Shown here: positions 6,669 to 12,809 of the stretch, in pieces
Numbering within the stretch: position 1 is the stretch's first letter
Layout: each line of letters begins with the position of its first letter
Source: Enterococcus_E cecorum_B
GTDB lineage: Bacteria > Bacillota > Bacilli > Lactobacillales > Enterococcaceae
Assembly: GCA_946499615.1 (NCBI GenBank)
Contig: CAMMST010000057.1
Location: forward strand, 1 to 14,364
Reading direction: 5' to 3'
Length of the DNA stretch: 14,364 nucleotides
The notes under the pieces: generated by a model
What the model was told of the DNA's origin: nothing
The model's input: only the letters and a program-made list of their open reading frames with translations
The model's database searches: none
Made by a program: the position numbers and the translations under genes

Positions 6669-6938
6669 CTATTTAAAAATATAATCTTTTAACAATAAGG
6701 CAACTATAAATTGAACAGCAAAGATAACAGGCAATCCATAACGAAACATAAATTTTCTCGTTTTATGTTGGAAGGCTGCCATCCCTAATAGACCGCCGAC
6801 ACTTCCGCCAATTATCGATAGTCCAAATAATGTTGCCTCGCTAATCCGCCATTTATGACGCATAGCACGCTGTTTATCAACCCCAAATACACAAAAAGTA
6901 AATAAATTTATCACTCCAAAATAAATATAACCAAACAT
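6669..6938 (-). CDS. DUF1294 small membrane protein
   Basis: An 89-residue protein with three to four hydrophobic segments and the DUF1294 pattern: VDKQRAMRHKWRISE after the first helix, then IIGGSVGGLLGM, then QHKTRKFMF before the last helix. Its length is typical for the family. The family is widespread in bacteria and has no firmly established role. The start ATG at 6938 follows AAGAAGGTG with a 5-7 base spacer. It has its own good promoter downstream of the MATE stop and ends in the shared bidirectional terminator. Its ribosome binding site lies in an inverted repeat. Confidence 0.88.
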   Translation of the reverse strand: MFGYIYFGVINLFTFCVFGVDKQRAMRHKWRISEATLFGLSIIGGSVGGLLGMAAFQHKTRKFMFRYGLPVIFAVQFIVALLLKDYIFK

Positions 6939-6945
6939 TTTATCA

Positions 6946-6986
6946 CCTTCTTATGCTTTGTTGAAAAACATTATAGCGTAAGAAGG
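6946..6986 (-). repeat. Inverted repeat bracketing the DUF1294 -10 and Shine-Dalgarno
   Basis: Perfect 8-base arms CCTTCTTA (6946-6953) and TAAGAAGG (6979-6986), extendable past one mismatch by 2 bp. On the minus strand the second arm is the Shine-Dalgarno region (TAAGAAGG). The -10 is in the loop, so only RNA started further upstream, in the MATE gene, would carry both arms. Confidence 0.5.
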
Positions 6987-6998
6987 AGAATATGAAAA
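6970..6998 (-). promoter_or_regulatory. DUF1294 gene promoter
   Basis: TTTTCA (6998-6993), 17 bases, TATAAT (6975-6970) on the minus strand. The -10 is perfect and the -35 is 4 of 6. It sits immediately after the MATE stop codon. Confidence 0.65.
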
Positions 6999-8354
6999 TC
7001 ACTGACTCAAAACTTTGAGAAATCTTAATAGAAACGGTAATGAGACCATTGCAGCTAAGAAAAATGCAAGTGGTTGGGCCATTTGAATCCCCATCAAGCC
7101 ATAAATATTTGGCAATAAATAGATTAGAGGGATGAAAAACAAGCCATTTTGCGCACAAGCTAAAAACGTTGCCTTCCCACTATTGCCAGTACTTTGGAAC
7201 GTCATATTGGCTATTGATACAGTTGGTAAAAATAATTGAGCCACACAAGAAATTCTGAGTGCCAATACACCGATATTTAAAATTGCAGTATCATGTCTGA
7301 AAAAATGAATCAACTCAGGAGCAAAAATAAAGCTAGCTATACTTAAAACAGCGATGACTAAACTTGAAAATCCCCATGTAAAAAGAATTCCTTGTTTCAC
7401 CCGTTGAAATTTTTTTGCCCCATAATTAAATGAAGATACAGGTTGAAATCCTTGACCAATCCCCACACAAACAGAAAACATCAATTGCATACACTTCGCC
7501 ACAATACTCATCGCCGCAATACAAGCATCTCCGTAAAGACCCGCTTGGACATTCAAACATAGATTAGACAAACTATTCAAACCTTGACGCGTTAAACTTG
7601 GAAAACCATTTTTGATAATATTTAACATCAACTTAGGACTAAAATTCAAATATCGCCATTCAATTCTACTTTGTGAACGCTTCTGAGCAAACATCGCAAA
7701 AAGGATAAACATACTGATATACTGCGAAATAGCTGTAGAAAGGCCGGCACCTTGTATCCCTAGATGAAAAGTAAAAATCAAGATAGGATCTAAAATCGTA
7801 TTTAATACGCCACCAGTGACCAATCCGACCATCGCTAATTTCGCCAAGCCTTCATAACGCAAAATATTATTCATAACACAACTAGTTGTAAACGCAGGTG
7901 CCGCAATTAATATGTAAAAACCGTAACTTTTTGCATAAGGTAAAATCGTCGGTGTACTCCCTAAAAAATGCATCAAAGGAGTAATTAACCAAAGCCCAAA
8001 AAACAAGAAAAAGATGCCCATAAAAAAAGCCATCGCAAAGCCTGTTGTACTATATTGGCGCGCTCGTTCAATTTCTTTTGCACCTAATAAACGACTAATC
8101 CAACTACCCGAACCATGCCCACACATAAAGCCGAATGCCTGCAAAATTGCCATTAAGCTAAATAATATTCCTACAGCACCACTAGCAGAAACACTAATTT
8201 TTGAAACAAAATAAGTATCTGCGGCATTATAAATCGTTGTAATCAACATGCTGATTACCGTCGGCACACATAAAGATAAAATCAACTTATCGACTGGCAT
8301 TTCCGTCATTTTACGATAATGGATTTCTGCTCTTTGTTTCACTGCTTCTTCCAT
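6999..8354 (-). CDS. MATE family multidrug/cation exporter
   Basis: A 451-residue polytopic membrane protein with about twelve hydrophobic segments in two similar halves. It opens with a short cytoplasmic stretch, then PVDKLILSLCVPTVISMLI and YNAADTYFVSKIS, typical of MATE transporters of the MepA/NorM kind. Mid-protein GVLNTILDPILIF and the second-half SFNYGAKK are also family features. Such proteins export cationic drugs, dyes or metabolites using Na+ or H+ gradients. The substrate cannot be read from sequence. The ATG at 8354 is preceded only by a weak GAAAGAAGATG. It starts 31 bases after the preceding gene and no clear promoter is visible between them, so the two are probably cotranscribed. 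No terminator is seen after it. Confidence 0.88.
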   Translation of the reverse strand: MEEAVKQRAEIHYRKMTEMPVDKLILSLCVPTVISMLITTIYNAADTYFVSKISVSASGAVGILFSLMAILQAFGFMCGHGSGSWISRLLGAKEIERARQYSTTGFAMAFFMGIFFLFFGLWLITPLMHFLGSTPTILPYAKSYGFYILIAAPAFTTSCVMNNILRYEGLAKLAMVGLVTGGVLNTILDPILIFTFHLGIQGAGLSTAISQYISMFILFAMFAQKRSQSRIEWRYLNFSPKLMLNIIKNGFPSLTRQGLNSLSNLCLNVQAGLYGDACIAAMSIVAKCMQLMFSVCVGIGQGFQPVSSFNYGAKKFQRVKQGILFTWGFSSLVIAVLSIASFIFAPELIHFFRHDTAILNIGVLALRISCVAQLFLPTVSIANMTFQSTGNSGKATFLACAQNGLFFIPLIYLLPNIYGLMGIQMAQPLAFFLAAMVSLPFLLRFLKVLSQ

Positions 8355-8385
8355 AAGTCATCTTCTTTCTAAACTTCCACTTTTC

Positions 8386-8706
8386 TTATTCAGTTAAAGG
8401 TTCAAGATAATTGACCTTTTTACCATGCTCATGCGCATATTGAATTTCAGAGGCCGTGCTCTTACCAATATAGCCACCCACATTAATCACAAAAATTTCA
8501 TCGGCTAAATCGATTTTACGCTTGTGCATATCATCAAGCATCGTTTTTGTTTGTCCATCCCAAACTTCAACATCACCTGAATGACCAAACAACCCCACAC
8601 TAATCACAATATTCCCTTGTAACGTTAAATCCTTTTGCGCTTTTATGAATTCATCTTTGAATCGTGTACTCCCACATAGCGTAATAATTTTATAGTTACC
8701 AATCAT
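8386..8706 (-). CDS. Nucleoside 2-deoxyribosyltransferase-fold protein
   Basis: A 106-residue soluble protein with the Rossmann-like fold of the nucleoside 2-deoxyribosyltransferase/DUF4406 group. ITLCGSTRF is the N-terminal phosphate loop, VWDGQTKTMLDDMHKRKID is the central helix, and ADEIFVINVGGYIGKSTASEI is the active-site strand and turn with a likely catalytic Glu. Relatives cleave or exchange N-glycosidic bonds of nucleosides or nucleotides, but activity for this short subtype is not known to me. The ATG at 8706 follows GAGGG by about 7 bases. It lies 28 bases beyond the thioredoxin-gene terminator with no convincing promoter, so it may depend on read-through. Confidence 0.75.
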   Translation of the reverse strand: MIGNYKIITLCGSTRFKDEFIKAQKDLTLQGNIVISVGLFGHSGDVEVWDGQTKTMLDDMHKRKIDLADEIFVINVGGYIGKSTASEIQYAHEHGKKVNYLEPLTE

Positions 8707-8733
8707 TTCAGACCCTCGATTCCATGAAAATAA

Positions 8734-8757
8734 CCGCTAACCAAAATCGGCTAGCGG
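8734..8757 (-). terminator. Terminator of the ldh-thioredoxin operon
   Basis: A 9-bp stem (8734-8742 with 8749-8757, one G-U) has a 6-base loop and is followed on the minus strand by TTATTTT. The TAG stop of the thioredoxin-like gene (8753-8751) lies inside the ascending arm, so the last ribosome would cover the hairpin. Confidence 0.75.
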
Positions 8758-9068
8758 ACAGTTGATAATCTTTCAAGCTGTTGCGTTAATTGTTTAAAAT
8801 CAATCATTCTTGCTTGGCGATGAAATTCTTTGCCAGAGTGAAATAAAATCACAACCGGCGCTGTAAACAAACTTAACTGTCCTTTTAACATCGGCACCTT
8901 TTCTATATCAACAAAGAAAGCGGGAAAATCATATTGCTGAACCAAACGCTCAACCTTTGGAAAATCGGCCATACAGACACTACAATTGACTTGTTTGCCA
9001 TAAAGAAGAAAAGTTTGTTTTTCATCTAATAATTTTTGATAACTTTCAAAATCTTGAATTTCAAACAT
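8751..9068 (-). CDS. Thioredoxin-like protein with CSVC motif
   Basis: A 105-residue cytoplasmic thioredoxin-fold protein. The redox motif is C29-S-V-C32 (NCSVCMADFPKVERL), replacing the usual WCGPC. The cis-proline is P71 in FTAPVVILF, and a C-terminal amphipathic helix follows. It is probably a thiol-disulfide exchange protein. The partner is unknown, and the altered motif suggests it is not the general thioredoxin. The ATG at 9068 is one base after the TAA of the dehydrogenase gene, with GAGG in the end of that gene, so translation is likely coupled. The gene ends inside its terminator. Confidence 0.85.
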   Translation of the reverse strand: MFEIQDFESYQKLLDEKQTFLLYGKQVNCSVCMADFPKVERLVQQYDFPAFFVDIEKVPMLKGQLSLFTAPVVILFHSGKEFHRQARMIDFKQLTQQLERLSTVR

Positions 9069-9069
9069 A

Positions 9070-10032
9070 TTAAGCCTCGTAACTATCTAATTGCGGATAA
9101 AAAGCTTGTAATAATTGTGCTGATTTTTGTAAGCCAGCTAATTCTTCATCGGTTAACTTAATTTCCACAATTTCTTTGGCACCTGTTGAATCAATAATTG
9201 TTGGTACACTTAAGAAGGCTTTCTCAACACCATATTCCCCATTTAATTCAACAGTGACTGGATAGATACGGTTTTCGTTAAAGAGGATCGATTTTGCAAT
9301 AGCCGTTGTCGCAGCCGCAATACCGTAACAAGTATTCCCTTTACGATTAAAAATTTCCCAACCAGCTTTAATCGTTTTTTGTAATAAGATATCTTTCGTC
9401 ACATCTTTTGTACGGGTCGCATTATCAGCTAGGACATCTTCTACCTTCTTACCGCCAATAGTTGCACTACTCCAAGCCACCATTTCGCTATCCCCATGCT
9501 CGCCAATAACAAAAGCCTGAACACTCTTAGAATCCAAATCATACATTGCGCCTAATTCACAGCTTAAGCGGGCACTATCAACAGTTGTACCACTACCAAT
9601 CACACGATGAGCGGGTAGCCCAGATAATTTACGTACATAATAAGTCATAATATCCACTGGGTTTGAAACGATTAAAAAGATGCCATCAAAACCAGAGGCC
9701 ATCACACTATTAACAATACTAGTCATGATATTAATACTTGGTGCTAACATCTTCAAACGGTCATTAGATTCTTTAGGCATAGGTGCTGAAGCTGTGATAA
9801 TCACGATATCAGCATCTTTACAGTCGCTATATTCTCCAGCTGTTACTTTAATATTACGATTTAAAAAATGAATGGATTGTTGTAAGTCCATCGCTTCGGC
9901 ATAAGCTTTTTCTTTATTTACATCGATTAAAACAACCTCTGCACATAATCCTTGACTAATAATACTATAAGCAGTTGTCGCACCTACATTACCGATACCG
10001 ACAATGGCTACTTTTGAATTTTTAAAATCCAT
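9070..10032 (-). CDS. L-lactate / L-2-hydroxyacid dehydrogenase family enzyme
   Basis: A 320-residue NAD-dependent dehydrogenase of the LDH/MDH family. The dinucleotide motif is GIGNVG (12-17) with D37 for the adenosine ribose, then SNPVD (123-127), D152 and R155, and the catalytic H179 in GEHGDSE. Two features differ from ordinary LDH. The mobile substrate loop reads ASAPMPKESNDR (81-92), where LDH usually has a GxxQKPGxxR-type sequence and is one residue shorter. The segment after the catalytic His is MVAWS rather than FPVWS. Recalled L-2-hydroxyisocaproate dehydrogenase of Weissella shares DR in the loop and VAWS. Either pyruvate or branched 2-oxoacid reduction is possible, so no symbol is given. 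GGAGG precedes the ATG, and the gene is first in a two-gene operon with the thioredoxin-like gene. Confidence 0.85.
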   Translation of the reverse strand: MDFKNSKVAIVGIGNVGATTAYSIISQGLCAEVVLIDVNKEKAYAEAMDLQQSIHFLNRNIKVTAGEYSDCKDADIVIITASAPMPKESNDRLKMLAPSINIMTSIVNSVMASGFDGIFLIVSNPVDIMTYYVRKLSGLPAHRVIGSGTTVDSARLSCELGAMYDLDSKSVQAFVIGEHGDSEMVAWSSATIGGKKVEDVLADNATRTKDVTKDILLQKTIKAGWEIFNRKGNTCYGIAAATTAIAKSILFNENRIYPVTVELNGEYGVEKAFLSVPTIIDSTGAKEIVEIKLTDEELAGLQKSAQLLQAFYPQLDSYEA

Positions 10033-10075
10033 GAGAATCCTCCAATTATTACATTTAATTTCATTGCTTATTTAT

Positions 10076-10107
10076 TCTATCACAAAAATTCTCAAGATGA
10101 AATGAAT
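10076..10107 (-). promoter_or_regulatory. Probable promoter of the dehydrogenase operon
   Basis: On the minus strand TAGAAT is preceded by TGA, giving an extended -10 (TGATAGAAT), with a weak TTTCAT 17 bases further up. It is placed roughly 40 bases before the dehydrogenase ribosome binding site. Confidence 0.45.
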
Positions 10108-10116
10108 CTGCCTTTG

Positions 10117-10590
10117 TTACTTTTCATGACGTTTTGCCGAATAATTTTGAATAATCACCTTTATCACTTGAACGCGACCGACCATTTTTTCATCAAATTC
10201 AAAATCACGGTTCGTTTGTGTTTTCATCAGACATTCCATCGCTCGTATCTTTTCTTTTGAATCAGTCACAATATATGCTTGTCCTTCTCCCATCAATGAA
10301 CCAAAAGCAGTAGAATACTTGCATGGATTATCGCCTCCATCGATTGCTTCTACATCCGCGGTAATTTCGATAAAAACATTTGGATTATGGGCAATCACAT
10401 CAAACTTTCTGCCTGCCTTAGCCCCATGCATATACAAAATAAGTTGTTCATTTTGCCATTGATAGCCGTAATTTAAGGGTACGATATAAGGAAAATCACC
10501 ATCAATCATGCCTAAATGCACGACTTTGCCTTTTTCTAATATTTCTTCTATTTGAGCTAATTCGGTCACTTCTCGATCTTTTCGACGCAT
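10117..10590 (-). CDS. PNPOx-fold flavoprotein, NimA-like
   Basis: A 157-residue cytoplasmic protein of the pyridoxamine 5'-phosphate oxidase-like split-barrel family. It opens with MRRKDREVT, then HLGMIDGDFPYIVPLNYGYQ, the typical N-terminal strand pair of NimA/YhhV-type FMN-binding proteins. YMHGAKAGRKFD supplies the likely flavin phosphate contacts. Relatives bind FMN or heme, and some reduce nitroimidazoles. The physiological substrate is unknown. It starts 12 bases after the deformylase stop, with TAGGTG 6 bases before the ATG, and is the last gene of the HAD-deformylase operon. No strong terminator is visible before the dehydrogenase promoter. Confidence 0.85.
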   Translation of the reverse strand: MRRKDREVTELAQIEEILEKGKVVHLGMIDGDFPYIVPLNYGYQWQNEQLILYMHGAKAGRKFDVIAHNPNVFIEITADVEAIDGGDNPCKYSTAFGSLMGEGQAYIVTDSKEKIRAMECLMKTQTNRDFEFDEKMVGRVQVIKVIIQNYSAKRHEK

Positions 10591-10602
10591 TTTTTCACCT
10601 AC

Positions 10603-11013
10603 TTAAATTAAGATTCCTTTACAATGATCGATTTCATGTTGGATAATTTGTGCTGTAAAATCAGTAAAGGTAGCACGTTGTTTTTTGAATTGATCATTAA
10701 AATAGACCACTTCTATTTTTTGATAACGAATGGTGGGCCGTACACCGACTAATGATAGACAGCCTTCCTCAGTCTCATATGGATTTTCTTTTTTTACAAT
10801 TTTTGGATTATACATCACAACTGGACCTAGAGGCGTTTGAATAGCGATGATTTGCTTTTGGACACCAATCATGTTCGCAGCTAATCCGACACATTTATCT
10901 TGATTTGCTAGTAGCGTATCTAACAAATCTTGCGCATGTGGTTTATCCTGAGCCGTTGCGCGTTGACTAGGTTGTTGTAAAAAGAAAATATCGTGATTGA
11001 TTTCTCGGATCAT
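10603..11013 (-). CDS. def: Peptide deformylase, GLAANMIG subtype
   Basis: A 136-residue metalloprotease of the deformylase family that removes the N-formyl group from nascent proteins. Motif 1 is GLAANMIG (43-50), motif 2 EEGCLS with metal ligand C85, and motif 3 QHEIDH with ligands H126 and H130 and catalytic E127. All metal ligands are intact. In motif 1 the usual AAPQ is replaced by AANM, so the glutamine that normally stabilises the transition state is absent. This is a recognised short subgroup in Gram-positives, so the gene may be a secondary deformylase rather than the essential one. The ATG at 11013 overlaps the TGA of the HAD gene (ATGA), indicating translational coupling. Confidence 0.88.
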   Translation of the reverse strand: MIREINHDIFFLQQPSQRATAQDKPHAQDLLDTLLANQDKCVGLAANMIGVQKQIIAIQTPLGPVVMYNPKIVKKENPYETEEGCLSLVGVRPTIRYQKIEVVYFNDQFKKQRATFTDFTAQIIQHEIDHCKGILI

Positions 11014-11639
11014 TGCTCACTCAACCTTCCATGCTTACTTAATAATACTTTCAAATCTGCTAAAGCTTGGTTCTCCGATAAAACTTGAATGCCTTGCATA
11101 CCCAAACTTTGTGCGGCTTCAATATTACCTTTAATATCATCTAAAAATACGCAATTTTGAGCCTCTAGCCCATATTTATCCAATAGATATTGATAAATTG
11201 CTACATCAGGCTTCACCATTTCTACTTCATAAGATAATACTTTTCCGTCCAAGATTTCATCAATGGGTAAGTAGCCATTTTTTGCTAAATCATAATAGGA
11301 TGCCGCAGTATTTGAGAGCACAAAAAGTTTATATCCTTGCTTTTTTAATTCTTGCGCATAGTCTTGCATTTTGGTAAAAACATCTGCATATTCATACCAA
11401 TGATAATAAATTTGTCGTAAACTTTCTTGATAAGAGTCATCTAAAAGCGCCAAAGACATATGATATGCTTTATCTGCATCCAATTCACCGGTATCTTGTC
11501 TTGGCCAATAACCCGAAGTAAATATGGCTGTTCTTAGCTTGGAAATTCGTTCTTCATCTGTTTCAATTAAGTGCAAAAATTTCTCTGGGTTCCATTCAAT
11601 TAAGACGTTACCCATATCAAAAATAATTGTATCTATCAT
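11010..11639 (-). CDS. HAD-superfamily phosphatase, YihX-like
   Basis: A 209-residue cytoplasmic hydrolase of HAD subfamily IA. Motif I is IIFDMGNVLIEW with nucleophile D8 and Gly at 10 in place of the usual second Asp, as in YihX-type and epoxide-hydrolase-like members. Motif II is FVLSNTA, motif III the Lys of EMVKPD, and motif IV CVFLDDIKGNIEAA. The helical cap lies between motifs I and II. YihX of E. coli hydrolyses alpha-D-glucose 1-phosphate, but the substrate here is not established. AAGGGGG precedes the ATG. It is first in the operon with deformylase and PNPOx-like genes. A TATACT 30 bases upstream could be its -10. Confidence 0.85.
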   Translation of the reverse strand: MIDTIIFDMGNVLIEWNPEKFLHLIETDEERISKLRTAIFTSGYWPRQDTGELDADKAYHMSLALLDDSYQESLRQIYYHWYEYADVFTKMQDYAQELKKQGYKLFVLSNTAASYYDLAKNGYLPIDEILDGKVLSYEVEMVKPDVAIYQYLLDKYGLEAQNCVFLDDIKGNIEAAQSLGMQGIQVLSENQALADLKVLLSKHGRLSEQ

Positions 11640-11669
11640 CGTGATGCCCCCTTAGTATATATATTCAAT

Positions 11670-12101
11670 CTAAAAAACTTGCTTCCCGATTCGGATAATC
11701 ATTTCACCAAAATTAAATATTTCTACTTGAGCAGAGACAGGAATTTTATTTTTCCATAGCCAGCCAACAAAAAATGTGGAATAGCCATTATGCAACTCAG
11801 TGATAATTTCAAATTCTTGATGATCGTACTGTTGAATAAAGTCCTGCATGGCTATCCTTTGTCCTGAAAACTTTTCCTCTGAAAGTACACCATCATAAAC
11901 CAAAACCCAACAATCTTCCAAATGGCACTTTGTAAAAATAACCTCTGCTTCAAATCCTTGTTCTTCTCCACTATTAGAATAGTGAAAAACTTTATCCACA
12001 GTAAAAACCAGATGATCATCCGCTAAAGTAATTTTCTTGATTCTGCTGTCATGAAGACCATACTCAGTAATTGAATTTCTATTTCTAATCATTTCCCTCA
12101 T
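11670..12101 (-). CDS. Hypothetical 143-residue protein
   Basis: Not recognised. It is a soluble, acidic protein with alternating hydrophobic patterns suggesting a mostly beta structure. The N-terminal region reads ITEYGLHDSRIKKI, followed by short strands. Two Cys (CHLEDC) lie six positions apart mid-protein, and the C-terminus has FFVGWLWKN and EIFNFGEMIIRIG. No signal peptide or membrane helix is present. The start at 12101 has GGAG about 9 bases upstream. A second ATG three codons later is also possible. It has a clear extended -10 promoter of its own and lies 30 bases before the HAD gene, so it may be cotranscribed with the operon below. Confidence 0.7.
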   Translation of the reverse strand: MREMIRNRNSITEYGLHDSRIKKITLADDHLVFTVDKVFHYSNSGEEQGFEAEVIFTKCHLEDCWVLVYDGVLSEEKFSGQRIAMQDFIQQYDHQEFEIITELHNGYSTFFVGWLWKNKIPVSAQVEIFNFGEMIIRIGKQVF

Positions 12102-12127
12102 GAAAATTGCTCCATTCCTTTTCGTTC

Positions 12128-12136
12128 ATTATAACA
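12128..12136 (-). promoter_or_regulatory. Extended -10 promoter of the 143-residue protein gene
   Basis: TGTTATAAT on the minus strand: a perfect TATAAT with the TGn extension. The -35 region 17 bases upstream is only a T-run that is also the tail of the preceding terminator. Confidence 0.65.
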
Positions 12137-12148
12137 AAATATTGGTGT

Positions 12149-12185
12149 AAAAAAAATAAGCGGACGATTGAACATTCCACTTATT
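12149..12185 (-). terminator. Terminator after the NAD(P)H-binding gene remnant
   Basis: A 10-bp stem (12155-12164 with 12176-12185, one G-U) has an 11-base loop and is followed on the minus strand by a run of T. It lies 9 bases past the stop codon of the truncated gene. Confidence 0.85.
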
Positions 12186-12194
12186 ACATCTAAA

Positions 12195-12776
12195 TTATTT
12201 AGCTAACACACTGATTCGTTCTTTGATATGATGTCCCTTTTGTGCTTCATCCACCATTGCGATGGCATAATCCGCATAACTAATCGCGCTTTCTCCACGA
12301 TCATTTACAGTAAAGACTTCACCTGCTAAAAGATATGTTCCTGTACGCTTTCCTTCTGCTTGGAAATCGGCAGCAGGTGATACATACGTCCAGTTAACAT
12401 CATCGCGTGTTCTCAAATAAGCCAATGATTCTCCCATTGCATTGGCCACTGGTAAATAACTTTCAGGAAAATCAGGAGTTTGAGATAATTGGGTTGTTAA
12501 AGCATCAGCTACATACAAACTACCAGCCCCACCAACAACTAATAAGCGTTTTTTAGTATTTGCTACTAAATCACCTAATTTTTTTAGTGATTCTGTATGA
12601 AGCGGTAAAGTTTCAGGCGTCCAAGCACCAAATGCATCAATTACCACATCCACATCGGCGAAATCTTCCTTAGTTAAATCAAATAAATCCTTTTGAATAA
12701 ATGAAATTCCTTCATTCTGATTAGCTGAACGTGCGACACCAACTACTTCTAAACCAAAAACAACCTTTGAAAACAA
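12195..12776 (-). pseudogene. 5'-truncated NAD(P)H-binding (atypical SDR/epimerase-like) gene
   Basis: The reading resembles small NAD(P)H-binding proteins of the YwnB/atypical short-chain dehydrogenase type: a strand GLEVVGVAR, then ADVDVVIDAFGAW, LLVVGGAGSLYV, WTYVSPAADF and a C-terminal YADYAIAMVDE. Full-length relatives are about 210 residues and begin with a strand and the GxTGxxG-type cofactor loop, followed by a helix. Here that first 20-25 residue unit is missing. The frame opens at a TTG inside the hairpin of the upstream glycosidase terminator. There is no ribosome binding site, a stop codon lies two codons upstream, and the first codons are terminator sequence. The rest is uninterrupted and keeps its own terminator, so the deletion looks recent. 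A shortened functional protein is unlikely without the cofactor loop. Confidence 0.75.
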
Positions 12777-12803
12777 GCACTAACATCGCGTTTCCAAAGG
12801 TTG
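12761..12803 (-). terminator. Terminator of the GH13 glycosidase gene
   Basis: A strong 14-bp stem (12761-12774 with 12790-12803, one G-U) has a 15-base loop and is followed on the minus strand by TTTTTGGTTT. It begins 6 bases after the glycosidase stop. Its descending arm and T-run form the first codons of the truncated frame below. Confidence 0.9.
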
Positions 12804-12809
12804 AAAAGA

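Noticed and set aside
6943..7158. Minus-strand 71-codon frame overlapping the MATE 3' end
   Set aside because: It is out of frame with the conserved MATE sequence and its product shows no family features. It crosses the DUF1294 promoter.
8014..9871. Plus-strand frames at 8014-8214 and 9680-9871
   Set aside because: They are antisense to the MATE and dehydrogenase genes, without initiation signals or recognisable products.
10033..10116. Rex operator upstream of the dehydrogenase
   Set aside because: Only one half-site (TTGTGA) is present. The expected partner TCACAA is not found at the right spacing.
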